DNA of 64,000 nt from Flavobacterium sp. (GTDB lineage: Bacteria; Bacteroidota; Bacteroidia; Flavobacteriales; Flavobacteriaceae), in assembly GCF_017744675.1 (NCBI RefSeq), contig NZ_JAGIAV010000006.1, positions 248,001 to 312,000 of the forward strand. Reading direction: 5' to 3'. Shown piece after piece: positions 1 to 9,714 of this stretch. The notes under the pieces are model-generated. The model saw only the letters and a program-made list of their open reading frames with translations, made no database searches and had not been told where the DNA came from. Every line of letters starts with the position of its first letter. The first letter of the stretch is position 1. A program made the position numbers and the translations under genes.

Positions 1-1
1 C

Positions 2-742
2 GAATATGTTTTTCACGTAAGGGCAAAAAATATGTATGACGTGGTGAGTGAAGAAGCTGTTTTTAGATTTGAAATTTTACCACCTTGGTATAGAACTTTT
101 TGGGCTTACTTATTTTATTTTGCGCTTTATAGCATTGTAATTTATTTGATTGTTAGATATCAGAAATCTGTTGCAGAGCGTCAACGTCGCCAATTAATAG
201 AGAATCAGGAAAAAGAATTGCTTCGAAGCCGTGCAGAACTTAATGAACAGAAACTGACATTTGAACAGCAAAATATGGCTATTGTACGCGAAAATCTTCA
301 AAATACAATAAATCTTAAAAATGCTAAAGTAGCTTCAAACACCGTCAATCTGATTCATTTGAATGAAATTTTGCTTTCGATAAAAGAATTGATCGGACAG
401 ATTGATAAGAAAAACGATCCGAATGTAAACTTTGGCATTCTCACGAAAATCAATAAATTAATTGACCACGAATTGCAAGGAGACAAACATTGGAACGAAT
501 TTGAAGAAATTTTCAATCAGTTGCATGATAATTTTATGCAACGGTTAAAATCAAGTTATCCAGAATTGACTCCGCGTGATATGCGATTGTGTGCGTATCT
601 GCGAATGAATTTCAATACAAAAGAAATAGCACCGCTTTTAGGAATTTCAGTTCGAGGTGTTGAAGATACCCGATACCGTATTCGCAAAAAACTGCAGCTT
701 CCGTCTGATGTGAATATTACCGAATTTATTCTCAATTTTTAA
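2..742 (+). CDS. Y_Y_Y-domain sensor with LuxR-type HTH (5' truncated)
   Basis: The reading frame is open from base 2, so the gene begins before the window and only its last 246 codons are seen. The visible order is the end of a Y_Y_Y (triple tyrosine) beta-sandwich, the PPWYRTFWAY linker, one membrane segment, a long charged coiled coil, and a C-terminal LuxR-like helix-turn-helix (LTPRDMRLCAYLRMNF, then GISVRGVEDTRYRIRKKL). This matches the C-terminal part of Bacteroidota propeller-type regulators that sense oligosaccharides in the periplasm. Here the histidine kinase is replaced by a direct DNA-binding domain. It lies just upstream of the GH16-GH64-GH18 cluster on the same strand, so it probably controls it (inference). 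The internal ATG at base 32 is not the true start. Confidence 0.85.
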   Translation, partial: EYVFHVRAKNMYDVVSEEAVFRFEILPPWYRTFWAYLFYFALYSIVIYLIVRYQKSVAERQRRQLIENQEKELLRSRAELNEQKLTFEQQNMAIVRENLQNTINLKNAKVASNTVNLIHLNEILLSIKELIGQIDKKNDPNVNFGILTKINKLIDHELQGDKHWNEFEEIFNQLHDNFMQRLKSSYPELTPRDMRLCAYLRMNFNTKEIAPLLGISVRGVEDTRYRIRKKLQLPSDVNITEFILNF

Positions 743-882
743 ATTTTGCATTATAAGTTAAATCCTAAGTAGTTTTACGCTTTTTAAAGTGCAATTTGTT
801 ACATTTTTTTAATAGTACCGTAGTCAAACCGTACTCCAAAATGTAAGTCTTGCCTGATTTTTTGGTTAATATTGCGCTGTTG

Positions 883-919
883 TTGTCGGAAAATACAATC
901 TGTTTTAGAAATAGATTTG
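883..919 (+). promoter_or_regulatory. Candidate Bacteroidota-type promoter of the GH16 gene
   Basis: TAGATTTG at 912-919 matches the TAnnTTTG -7 consensus 43 bp before the GH16 start. A TTG at 883-885 could be the -33 element, but the spacing is a few bases longer than usual, so only the -7 box is reasonably supported. Confidence 0.35.
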
Positions 920-961
920 TTTTGAAGCAATAGCAATTACTAACTAAAAACCTATTTTAAA

Positions 962-3900
962 ATGAAGCAAAATGACTTTTTTTTCGGCCGACCACCGAAA
1001 AGCAATTCTTATTTATTTAAACAATTCTGTGTAGCAGTTTTATTTTTGCTGATGCCATTTCTCAAGACTCAAGCCCAATGTAATACGCTCGTTTGGTCTG
1101 ATGAATTTAATGGCACAACGGTAGATTTAACCAAATGGCAGAGTATTTCAGGAAACGGCTGTCCGTCGCTCTGCGGATTTGGAAATGCTGAGGCACAGCG
1201 TTACGATCCCAATCAGGCGACAATTGTAAAAGAAGGAACAAACAGTTACTTAAACATCGAGGCGAAATATGCGCCGAATTCACAATTTCCTGATCAGCCG
1301 TATGCTTCTTCAAAACTCACAACAGAAGGAAAGTATTCTTTAAAGTACGGAAGGATAGAAGCCCGAATGAAGTTGTCTAATGGACAAGGAGCATGGCCAG
1401 CTTTTTGGATGCTTCCTGTAAACGGAAACTGGCCGTATACTGGTGAAATTGATATAATGGAAGCCAAACACAGAAATCCGCAATCTATAGACGGAACTAT
1501 CCATTATGATGGAAACGGATATCATTTTACAGGAAGAAGCTACAGTTCTCCAACAGATTTATCTTCGGATTTTCATGTTTATGCCGTAGAATGGGGACCA
1601 AATATCATTAAATGGTTTGTTGATGATGTTTTGTTTCATACAGCAACGCCAAATACAACCGTAAACGGAGGCTGGCCTTTTAACGATAGTCAGTTTTACA
1701 TCATTTTAAACCTTGCTGTTGGTAGTGCAGGAACGCCTTACACCAGTGTAAACGGAGCTGGAGTAGCGCCAGTTCCAGGTGATTTCCCAGCAAAATTACA
1801 AGTCGATTATGTTCGTGTTTACGATGGGAGTTTCAAATATGCGGTAACAGGCGATAACAAAGTGTACCAAAATGAAACTAGTAAAACCTATTCTGTAAAT
1901 GCAATTGCGGGGGCGACCTACAACTGGACTGTTCCAGCAGGAGCAACAATTGCATCAGGACAGGGAACAAATTCGATTACTGTAAATTGGGGAACTTCTG
2001 GAGGAGATGTTTCTGTAGCTGCAACAGTTTCTGGCTGTAATGTCAATAACTACAAATTGGCGGTTACGACCGAACCAGCATTGCCAGTTGAAAAAATACA
2101 TGAAGATTTTCAAAGTAATCGAAATGTATTGTACCCAGTAAAAACGGGAGTTTTGACAGAAGCTGTTGCGAATCCTTCTGCAACTGGAATTAACACTTCG
2201 GCTTTGGTTGGAAAATACGTTAGAAATTCAAGCGAATTGTACGATGTTTTAAACATCAGAAACGTAACCATTACCAACGCCAACGATTATGTTTACGGAA
2301 GAAAAAGACTTTCGTTTGATATTTATACTTCTGCGCCAGTTGGAACAAAAATTTCGATGCAATTAGAAAACAGCAATGTTACAACAGCAACAAATTATCC
2401 GTCGGGAAGACATAGCGGATTTAAAGCAACAACGACAGTTCAGAATAAATGGGAAACTTTAGAATTTGAGTTTGAAAAAATAATCGATCCCAATACGAGC
2501 GCTTTGTCAATCAATAATGTGGTGATTCTTTTTGAATCGAATTCGAATTCTGGAGCGACATATTATTTTGATAATCTGCTGACAAAAGCAGCGCCAGAAA
2601 AACCAATTATTGCAACAGATGTGTTGCAAAATTATGATGGCGTAAATAAAATCATAAAAGGAACAACCACTGGAACGTATTCTGTTGTAGCAAATCCCGG
2701 AACTAATTCGGTTAACGCTTCCGCGAATGTGGCAAAGTACATTAGAAATGCGTCTGAACAATATGATGTTCTTTTCTTTAATACACAAACTTCAATTGAA
2801 GATGCTGGTTTATTTAAAAATCAGACGAATAAAATTATGATCGATGTGTATACATCGGCACCTATAGGAACAGTTGTCAGCATGAATTTCGAAAATAGCG
2901 CCACATCGCTTCCCGCCAATTATCCGACAGGAAGAAATAGCAACTATGTCGCGATTACAACCAAACAAAATCAATGGGAAACGCTGACATTCTATTACAA
3001 TTCAAGTCCAGATGCAGGAACTTCAAACTTAGCGGTAAATCAAATGGTTTTATTGTTTAATTCAGGTTCTTATACAGCTGATACCTATTATTTTGATAAT
3101 ATTCGAATAGGATCGACTAAACTTCCAGATACTTTTACGCCAGGCGTGGTGTACGAAGATTATCAAACCATTCACAATATCACATTTAGAGATGCGATTG
3201 GAACGTATACGCCAAACACGGCAAATCCAAACGCAAGCGGAATCAATACTTCTACAAACGTTGGAAAATACGTTCGCAAATCGACTGAATTGTATGATAA
3301 TTTTTCATTCAATAGTACGATAACTAATATCGGAGATTTCAAAGGCGGCGTTAAAAAGTTCGCTATGGATGTTTATACTTCGGCACCAGTTGGGTCTATT
3401 ATTTCTTGGCAGGCAGAAAGCAGTGCATCGGTTCCAGCAAATTATCCTGTTGGAAGACACAGTATTTATCAAGGAGTAGTCAAACAAAGCAATGCTTGGC
3501 ACACCGTAACTTTTACCTATGTAAGTTCACCAGATGCTTCCACTTTAGACAGCGAAGTAAACCGTTTTGTTTTCTTGTTTGAACCGGGAACCAATTCTGG
3601 AAACACGTATTACTTTGATAATCTAAGAGCTTTAAATTTAGTTTCTACAGAAAATCCGAACACTTTGCCAGCACCTTGGACAAGTACAGATCTTGGCGCG
3701 GTAACTCCTGCAGGAGAAGCTACACATGCTAGCGGAACATTTACGATCAAAGGTGCAGGAAATGATATTTGGGATACAACTGATCAATTTCAGTTTGTGA
3801 ATCAGCCTATTACTGGCGATGCTGAAATTATTGCTAAAGTAAATTCCTTGACCAACACCAATACGTATGCAAAAGCAGGAGTAATGTTCCGTGAAACGCT

Positions 3901-4909
3901 TACACCGACTTCAAAACACGCTATGACCGATGCAAGTGCAGCAGCAGGAATTGAGTTTCTAACTCGCGATACCACTTCTGGAATAACAACTGCAGAAGTT
4001 ACAACAGGCGCGGCTCCAAAATGGGTTCGTTTAGTAAGATCAGGAAATGTATTTACTTCTTATTCTTCAGATAATGGAACAACGTGGACGCCAGTAGGAA
4101 CGCCAAGAACAATCGCAATGGCAAGCACTATTTATGTTGGAATGGCAGTTACTTCTCATGCAAATGGAACTTTAACAACAGGAGTTTTCACCGACGTAAC
4201 GATTAGAAATATCACTCCAAATCCGAATGTAAATTTAGCTTTAGGCAAAACAGCGACAGCTTCTACAGAAGAAAATGCAACTTTTACAGCCAATAAAGCA
4301 ACAGATGGAGATGCAGGTACAAGATGGGCAAGTTCTTTTGCCAATGCGACTGAATGGATTTATGTTGATTTAGGAAGCAATTACAACATCAACAGAGTGG
4401 TTTTAAAATGGGAAGCAGCTTATGCAACGCAATACAAAGTGCAGCTTTCTACAGATAATGTTTTCACAGAAAGCGAAACAATAAACACGCAAACTGCCTC
4501 AGACGGAGGAACAGATGATTTAGCGGTAAGCGGAACAGGAAGATACCTTCGAATTTTATGTACTGCGAAAGCTTTGGCGCCTTACGGATATTCTTTATTT
4601 GAAATTGAAGCTTACGGATCGTCTTCTACAGCGAGAATGGCTTTGAATGTTACAGAAGAACCTCAGGAAGAAGAAGTTGTTTTTGCTGTGTATCCAAACC
4701 CGACAACAAATTATGTTCAAGTTTCATCTCCTGAAAACTTGGAGAATAAAGTCATTACAATTTATGACAATACAGGGACTTTGATTCTGCAAAACAAAGC
4801 AGAAGGAAGTGAAAGCGTAATTGACGTAAGCAAACTTCGAAGAGGAATCTATATTCTGAACTTCAAATCAGATCAAAAAAGCTGGACTAAAAAACTGATT
4901 AAGAAATAA
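962..4909 (+). CDS. Secreted GH16 beta-glucanase (laminarinase-like), multimodular, T9SS substrate
   Basis: Endo-acting beta-1,3(4)-glucanase. A signal peptide (about residues 1-39, ending in QAQ) precedes a GH16 catalytic domain (about 40-290). The active-site signature GEIDIMEA gives the expected acid trio E162, D164 and E167. A PKD-like segment follows (about 290-370). Then come three tandem modules of about 170 residues (375-548, 549-725, 726-895) that share the pattern KYVRNSSELYD, DIYTSAPVG, YPSGRHS and TYYFDNL, and are probably carbohydrate-binding. Next are a concanavalin-like domain (about 905-1085), a discoidin/F5-8C domain (about 1090-1225) and a T9SS type A sorting domain (YPNPTTNYV to the terminal KKLIKK). 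At 1315 residues it is much longer than simple laminarinases. It is followed by GH64 and GH18 genes on the same strand. The exact substrate (laminarin, callose or fungal glucan) is inferred. Confidence 0.92.
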   Translation: MKQNDFFFGRPPKSNSYLFKQFCVAVLFLLMPFLKTQAQCNTLVWSDEFNGTTVDLTKWQSISGNGCPSLCGFGNAEAQRYDPNQATIVKEGTNSYLNIEAKYAPNSQFPDQPYASSKLTTEGKYSLKYGRIEARMKLSNGQGAWPAFWMLPVNGNWPYTGEIDIMEAKHRNPQSIDGTIHYDGNGYHFTGRSYSSPTDLSSDFHVYAVEWGPNIIKWFVDDVLFHTATPNTTVNGGWPFNDSQFYIILNLAVGSAGTPYTSVNGAGVAPVPGDFPAKLQVDYVRVYDGSFKYAVTGDNKVYQNETSKTYSVNAIAGATYNWTVPAGATIASGQGTNSITVNWGTSGGDVSVAATVSGCNVNNYKLAVTTEPALPVEKIHEDFQSNRNVLYPVKTGVLTEAVANPSATGINTSALVGKYVRNSSELYDVLNIRNVTITNANDYVYGRKRLSFDIYTSAPVGTKISMQLENSNVTTATNYPSGRHSGFKATTTVQNKWETLEFEFEKIIDPNTSALSINNVVILFESNSNSGATYYFDNLLTKAAPEKPIIATDVLQNYDGVNKIIKGTTTGTYSVVANPGTNSVNASANVAKYIRNASEQYDVLFFNTQTSIEDAGLFKNQTNKIMIDVYTSAPIGTVVSMNFENSATSLPANYPTGRNSNYVAITTKQNQWETLTFYYNSSPDAGTSNLAVNQMVLLFNSGSYTADTYYFDNIRIGSTKLPDTFTPGVVYEDYQTIHNITFRDAIGTYTPNTANPNASGINTSTNVGKYVRKSTELYDNFSFNSTITNIGDFKGGVKKFAMDVYTSAPVGSIISWQAESSASVPANYPVGRHSIYQGVVKQSNAWHTVTFTYVSSPDASTLDSEVNRFVFLFEPGTNSGNTYYFDNLRALNLVSTENPNTLPAPWTSTDLGAVTPAGEATHASGTFTIKGAGNDIWDTTDQFQFVNQPITGDAEIIAKVNSLTNTNTYAKAGVMFRETLTPTSKHAMTDASAAAGIEFLTRDTTSGITTAEVTTGAAPKWVRLVRSGNVFTSYSSDNGTTWTPVGTPRTIAMASTIYVGMAVTSHANGTLTTGVFTDVTIRNITPNPNVNLALGKTATASTEENATFTANKATDGDAGTRWASSFANATEWIYVDLGSNYNINRVVLKWEAAYATQYKVQLSTDNVFTESETINTQTASDGGTDDLAVSGTGRYLRILCTAKALAPYGYSLFEIEAYGSSSTARMALNVTEEPQEEEVVFAVYPNPTTNYVQVSSPENLENKVITIYDNTGTLILQNKAEGSESVIDVSKLRRGIYILNFKSDQKSWTKKLIKK

Positions 4910-5034
4910 TTTTTAAATCTGTTGGGTGCAATTTAAGGAGGGCAGACCAATTGCACCTGGCGGATTTTCTAGTCATTCATTTGAAAATGGCTTTGGTTTA
5001 AAATCTATTTACATAACCCTAAAATTATTTAGAT

Positions 5035-7683
5035 ATGAATAAAATTAGACTTCAAAGATTTTCTTTTTTGATGACACTTTTTTTAGTGTTTTCAAATTTA
5101 ATGCATGCTCAAGGACCAGTTCCTTTTACGATTAGTAATAATTCGCCGTTTGCAGACAGTGAGTTATATGTTGCCATTGTGGGTATCGATTATAGCACTG
5201 GAAATCACGTTTGGGTCAATGCCAAGACAAGTCAGGTTTTGCCCATGAGCGCTTCTTACAATACAGTTACTGGACCCACTTATGGAGGAAATACAGGACC
5301 GGGACAAAATTCTAAGTATGCTGCTTGTTTTACCAAGTTAAGCGAAATTCCAAATAAAACTTTCACATTGCCATTAATTGCAGGATGTCGAGTTTTTATT
5401 TCTAAAGGTTCACAACTGTATTTTTACTTTTTTGGTGCCAGCGGAGCTCCTTCAGGATATGCATCGCCAAATCCGCAGAATGCCACAGACCCGAATCAAG
5501 GAATTTTGTATGAAATGATAGAATTGACCAACAATCAATACGGTTTCTTTGGAAATCCAACAAGAGTCGATTCATACAAATATCCAATGGGATTGGAGTT
5601 ATTCGGCGCAAACGGTTATCAGAAAAAAGTAGGCGATTTGAAAAAACACGCTGATATTGTGGCGGCTTTTAAAGCGAATGTTCCAGCAGAATTTCAAGGT
5701 TGCGTAAATGATGCAACGGGAGAAATTACAGCGCCTTCTAAAACGGCAGCTTACGCCGAAGGAACTGGACAATATGCCAACTATTTAAAATCGTACATCG
5801 ATGCAATTTGGAATAAATACAAAAATGAAGATTTGATCTTTTATGCAGGCGATGCAGGAGTATTTAAAGGAAGAGTGATTGGAGAACAGCTAGAAATGGT
5901 AGGACAATCTGGCGCTTTTGTGGGAAGAACGGGACGCGTGCAAAATCGACCAACTACGCAAGAAGCTTTAGAAGGAAAAGGAGTTTTGGACAGAAGATTG
6001 GTTGATGGAGATTTAGATCTCGTAATTCAAGCACAATTAACGGCTGCGATTAACCGACATGTGGTGAATGTAACCACAACAAATCCAGGCCAGCAAAACT
6101 GGTACGATGCATCGAAGTTTTATCAGGTAAATCCAACGAATCATTATTCTAAATTTTGGCATTTGCCAGGAATCAATATCGATAATTTGGCTTATGGATT
6201 TGCTTACGATGATGTTGCCGATCAGTCACCATCGCTTCATTCGCCCCAGCCAACAAAAGTTATTGCCACATTTGGAGGTTATTACGGACTCACTACGCCT
6301 TCGGTTCCAGCTACGACAGATGTAATTACGGTTTACAAAGATTGCAACTACACAGGATTCTCTGGCGGATTAACCATCGGAGATTACGATCTGGCTCGTT
6401 TAAATTCTTTAGGTGTTTTAAATGATGATATTTCTTCATTAAAAATTACACAAGGCTATCAAGCTATTTTGTATCAAGATGATAATTTTGGTGGAGCTTC
6501 AACCGTAATCAATTCTGATAATGCTTGTTTAAATACTACTTGGAACGATAAAGTAAGTTCAATTAGAGTAATTGCAAACGGAACGACAACTTTAGGAAAT
6601 CAGACTTTCTTTCTTCAAAACAGAAATAGCGGTTTATACATGGACGTTTGGAATTCAAGCCTGTCAAACGGAGCAGGAATCAATCAAGGCGCTTTGAATT
6701 CTGGAAACAATCAGAAATTTACGTTTACGCATTTAGGAGACGGAATGTATAAAATCATTGCCAACCATAGCGGATTTTCAATGGACATTAATAATTTCAA
6801 TAAAGCTAATGGGGCAAGAGTAGAGCAGTATCCATACAATGCAACGACAAATCAGCAGTTTATTTTGGTTTCGACCGGTGATGGCTATTATAAAATTGTG
6901 GCCCGTCACAGCGGAAGAATCGTTGAAGTGGCAGGAGCAAGCACAGCTTCTGGAGCGATTGTACAGCAATGGGATAACAATAATCAGACTTGCGGACAAT
7001 GGAAATTAGTTCCTGCAACAAGTTCTCAAACTTCAGTTTTAATTCAAGCAGAAGATTATTCAGCCATGAGCGGTATTCAAGTGGAAGCTACGACAGATAC
7101 TGGTGGAGGTTCAAATGTAGGGTATACAGAAACAGGCGATTGGTTGGCGTATAACAATATCAATTTCCCAACAACAGGCTCTTATTTAATTGAATATCGA
7201 GTAGCAAGTGCGGTTACCGGTGGAAGATTATCTTCTGACTTAAATGCAGGAGCAATTGTTTTAGGAAACGTTGACATTCCAAATACTGGAGGGTGGCAAA
7301 ACTGGCAAACGGTTTCTCAGATTGTAAACGTAAATGCAGGAACGTATAATTTCGGAATCTACATTCAAAATACTGGAATGAACATCAACTGGATTAAAAT
7401 TACAAAAGTGGCCGGAACAGCAAAGATGGCTGCAGTTGAAACAGTTGAGGAACCTGCCGTAACAGAATTAAATGTTTACCCAAGTCCAGCAGAAAACACC
7501 CTTTTTGTTACCACTTCTGTAAATGGAGAGAAAGTAAGCGTCATAGATCAGACAGGAACGTTGGTTTCTGAGCAAAAAATAAATAATAGCAGTATTGATG
7601 TTTCACGCCTTAGAACGGGAATCTATTTTGTTGTTTTCCACAAAGACGGTGCAAAAACGGTGAAACGTTTTATCAAAAAATAA
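5035..7683 (+). CDS. Secreted GH64 beta-1,3-glucanase with crystallin, ricin-type and CBM6 modules
   Basis: A signal peptide (residues 1-26, ending HAQ) is followed by a GH64/thaumatin-like domain (about 27-420). GH64 enzymes release laminari-oligosaccharides, often pentaose, from beta-1,3-glucan. After it comes a beta/gamma-crystallin domain (about 430-520) with two calcium-type motifs, NDDISS and NDKVSS. A ricin-type beta-trefoil (CBM13-like, about 527-660), a CBM6 (about 665-795, QAEDYSAMSG, GDWLAY) and a T9SS sorting domain (about 810-882) complete it. The CBM6 plus sorting-domain half is very close to that of the next gene. The gene sits 125 bp after the GH16 gene and could share its transcript. 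Assignment to GH64 is from recognised sequence pattern, not a database search. Confidence 0.87.
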   Translation: MNKIRLQRFSFLMTLFLVFSNLMHAQGPVPFTISNNSPFADSELYVAIVGIDYSTGNHVWVNAKTSQVLPMSASYNTVTGPTYGGNTGPGQNSKYAACFTKLSEIPNKTFTLPLIAGCRVFISKGSQLYFYFFGASGAPSGYASPNPQNATDPNQGILYEMIELTNNQYGFFGNPTRVDSYKYPMGLELFGANGYQKKVGDLKKHADIVAAFKANVPAEFQGCVNDATGEITAPSKTAAYAEGTGQYANYLKSYIDAIWNKYKNEDLIFYAGDAGVFKGRVIGEQLEMVGQSGAFVGRTGRVQNRPTTQEALEGKGVLDRRLVDGDLDLVIQAQLTAAINRHVVNVTTTNPGQQNWYDASKFYQVNPTNHYSKFWHLPGINIDNLAYGFAYDDVADQSPSLHSPQPTKVIATFGGYYGLTTPSVPATTDVITVYKDCNYTGFSGGLTIGDYDLARLNSLGVLNDDISSLKITQGYQAILYQDDNFGGASTVINSDNACLNTTWNDKVSSIRVIANGTTTLGNQTFFLQNRNSGLYMDVWNSSLSNGAGINQGALNSGNNQKFTFTHLGDGMYKIIANHSGFSMDINNFNKANGARVEQYPYNATTNQQFILVSTGDGYYKIVARHSGRIVEVAGASTASGAIVQQWDNNNQTCGQWKLVPATSSQTSVLIQAEDYSAMSGIQVEATTDTGGGSNVGYTETGDWLAYNNINFPTTGSYLIEYRVASAVTGGRLSSDLNAGAIVLGNVDIPNTGGWQNWQTVSQIVNVNAGTYNFGIYIQNTGMNINWIKITKVAGTAKMAAVETVEEPAVTELNVYPSPAENTLFVTTSVNGEKVSVIDQTGTLVSEQKINNSSIDVSRLRTGIYFVVFHKDGAKTVKRFIKK

Positions 7684-7700
7684 TTTCAAAAGAAGTAAAA

Positions 7701-7740
7701 GCCTTGAACATTCAAAATAGAATTGTTCAAGGCTGCTTTT
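7701..7740 (+). terminator. Hairpin after GH64 gene
   Basis: A perfect 10-bp stem (GCCTTGAACA at 7701-7710 with TGTTCAAGGC at 7724-7733) is followed by CTTTT. It lies between GH64 and GH18 and could partly end transcription there. Confidence 0.55.
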
Positions 7741-7785
7741 AAGCAATAATTAAACCCTACTATTAACTATTGAAAATTGAATATT

Positions 7786-9411
7786 ATGAAAAACAATTAC
7801 AAAAAAATGCCACTAAAATGGACGATCATTTTAGTATTAGGAGTTTTCAATCTGGGAATTGCCCAAAAAAAGGTAATCGCGTATATTCCCAATTGGATTG
7901 ATTTGAATGCTTTTTCAAGTACGATTCAGTACAGTAAACTAACGCACATCAATATTGCTTTCGAAAATCCTGATGCAAACGGATATTTGAGTTTTAATTC
8001 AGGCAGCAATACGATTATAAATGCGGCACATGCTCAAAATGTAAAAGTTTTTGTATCGCTAGGAGGAGGTTCGGTTTCAGAAGGAGGAGCCATTCGAGAC
8101 AATTATTTTAATCTGATCACTCCAGCAAATAGAACGGCTTTTATCCAAAAAATATACGATTATGTTGTTGCTCACAATTTTGATGGAGTCGATGTCGATT
8201 TAGAAGGTCCAGCGATTAATGGAGATTACGGAGGATTTGTTATTGCCTTAGCAAATAAATTGCACGCCAATGGAAAATTGATTTCAGCAGCGCTTTCAGA
8301 AGGATATGGTGGTGCAAATGTACCTTCATCTACTTTTGCAGCTTACGACTGGATCAATATTATGGCTTATGATGCAACAGGACCTTGGGCGCCAAACAAT
8401 CCAGGGCAGCATTCTCCGTACAGCATGGCGGTAAATCAGTTTAATTATTGGACAGGAAGAGGATTGCCTGCAAGCAAAGCTGTAATCGGACTTCCGTTTT
8501 ACGGATATGGTTTTGGCGCTTCTGCCAATCAAGGAATTTCTTATGCCAATATTGTAGCGCAATATCCAGGTGCTGAAAACTTAGATCAAGTTGGAAACAC
8601 GATTTATTACAACGGAATTCCAACCATCAAACAAAAAACAACTTTTGCAATTCAAAATGCAGCAGGAGTAATGATTTGGGAATTGTCTCAAGATGCAACA
8701 GGTTCTAAATCTTTGCTGAATGCCATCAATCAAGTTATTACAGGCAGTAACCCGCCAGCAACAGGAACTTTAATTCAAGCAGAAAATTACAATACGATGA
8801 GCGGTGTTCAAACCGAAGCGACAACAGACACAGGCGGTGGACTAAATGTTGGCTACTGCGACACAGGCGATTGGATGGCGTATTACAATATTAATTTCCC
8901 AACTTCTGGAACTTATCAAATTGAATATCGAGTTGCAAGTGCGGTTACAGGCGGAAGATTATCCTCTGATTTAAATGCAGGAACAATTCAGCTTGGTGCT
9001 ATAAATGTGCCTAATACAGGAGGCTGGCAAAACTGGCAAACAATTACGCAAACTGTAAACGTAAATGCTGGAACGTACAATTTTGGGATATATGTTCAAA
9101 ATACAGGTTTTAATATCAACTGGTTTAGAATTACAAAATCAGGTTCAACAGCAAGAACCGCTGCACCAACTACTGAACAATCGATTGCTAGTTTAGAAAT
9201 TTATCCAAATCCAACAGAAAGTCAAATCTTTTTCACCACAGAAGTTTCGGGAGGAAATGTAAATATCATTAATACAGAAGGTGGAGCAACTGTTTCGTCT
9301 CAAACGGTAAATAATAACAGTGTCGATGTTTCGACTTTAAAAACGGGTATTTACTTGATTTCAGTAGAGAAAAACGGAATCAAAACGGTAAGACGTTTTA
9401 TTAAAAAATAA
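7786..9411 (+). CDS. Secreted GH18 chitinase-like glycosidase with CBM6, T9SS substrate
   Basis: A signal peptide (MKNNYKK onward, ending GIAQ) leads into a GH18 TIM barrel (about residues 25-325). The catalytic DxxDxDxE signature reads DGVDVDLE with D133, D136, D138 and the acid E140. The beta-strand motifs SLGGG and MAYDATGPW are also present. A CBM6 (about 328-455) and a T9SS type A sorting domain (about 465-541, ending RRFIKK) follow. GH18 enzymes hydrolyse chitin or chitin-like amino-sugar chains; with GH16 and GH64 beside it, fungal cell walls are a plausible target (inference). I chose the ATG at 7786: a TTG nine bases upstream is in frame, but the ATG starts a normal signal peptide. 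Confidence 0.88.
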   Translation: MKNNYKKMPLKWTIILVLGVFNLGIAQKKVIAYIPNWIDLNAFSSTIQYSKLTHINIAFENPDANGYLSFNSGSNTIINAAHAQNVKVFVSLGGGSVSEGGAIRDNYFNLITPANRTAFIQKIYDYVVAHNFDGVDVDLEGPAINGDYGGFVIALANKLHANGKLISAALSEGYGGANVPSSTFAAYDWINIMAYDATGPWAPNNPGQHSPYSMAVNQFNYWTGRGLPASKAVIGLPFYGYGFGASANQGISYANIVAQYPGAENLDQVGNTIYYNGIPTIKQKTTFAIQNAAGVMIWELSQDATGSKSLLNAINQVITGSNPPATGTLIQAENYNTMSGVQTEATTDTGGGLNVGYCDTGDWMAYYNINFPTSGTYQIEYRVASAVTGGRLSSDLNAGTIQLGAINVPNTGGWQNWQTITQTVNVNAGTYNFGIYVQNTGFNINWFRITKSGSTARTAAPTTEQSIASLEIYPNPTESQIFFTTEVSGGNVNIINTEGGATVSSQTVNNNSVDVSTLKTGIYLISVEKNGIKTVRRFIKK

Positions 9412-9464
9412 CCCATTTGCCATAATGGTTTTAGATACATTAAATTTTTAGGTTTTAATGTGAT

Positions 9465-9498
9465 AAAAGGGCTGTCTATTTTAGATGGCCTTTTTTTT
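9465..9498 (+). terminator. Terminator of the glucanase/chitinase cluster
   Basis: A stem AAAAGG...CCTTTT, continued by CTGTCTA pairing with TAGATGG (one bulged G, wobble pairs), is followed by a run of eight T. It closes the GH16-GH64-GH18 set. Confidence 0.7.
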
Positions 9499-9500
9499 AA

Positions 9501-9708
9501 CCGCAAAGCACGCTAAGAATTACGCAAAGCACGCAAAGTTTTTTTAATCTCGCAAAGTCGCAGAGTCGCAAAGTTATTCCTATTCTTTGCGACTCTGCGA
9601 CTTTGCGAGCGATTTAAAAGCAAAGTTAGCAAAGCTTTATCCATATAGCTTTGCTAACTTTGCGTTTCTATGCGCAATCATGAACAAAAAACCTTGCGTG
9701 CTTTGCGG
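9501..9708. repeat. Compound palindromic intergenic element, CGCAAAG family (copy 1)
   Basis: This fills the 303-bp gap between the convergent GH18 and reductase genes. Three perfect inverted repeats are seen: an outer 13-bp pair (CCGCAAAGCACGC at 9501-9513 with 9696-9708), a 25-bp pair (9549-9573 with 9585-9609, 11-base loop) and a 17-bp pair (9620-9636 with 9647-9663). All arms use the words CGCAAAG and GCAAAGT. A degraded relative lies at 13.77-14.09 kb. Confidence 0.85.
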
Positions 9709-9714
9709 TAAATT

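Noticed and set aside
7777..7785. TTG start for the GH18 gene
   Set aside because: The ATG at 7786 begins a standard signal peptide three codons later.
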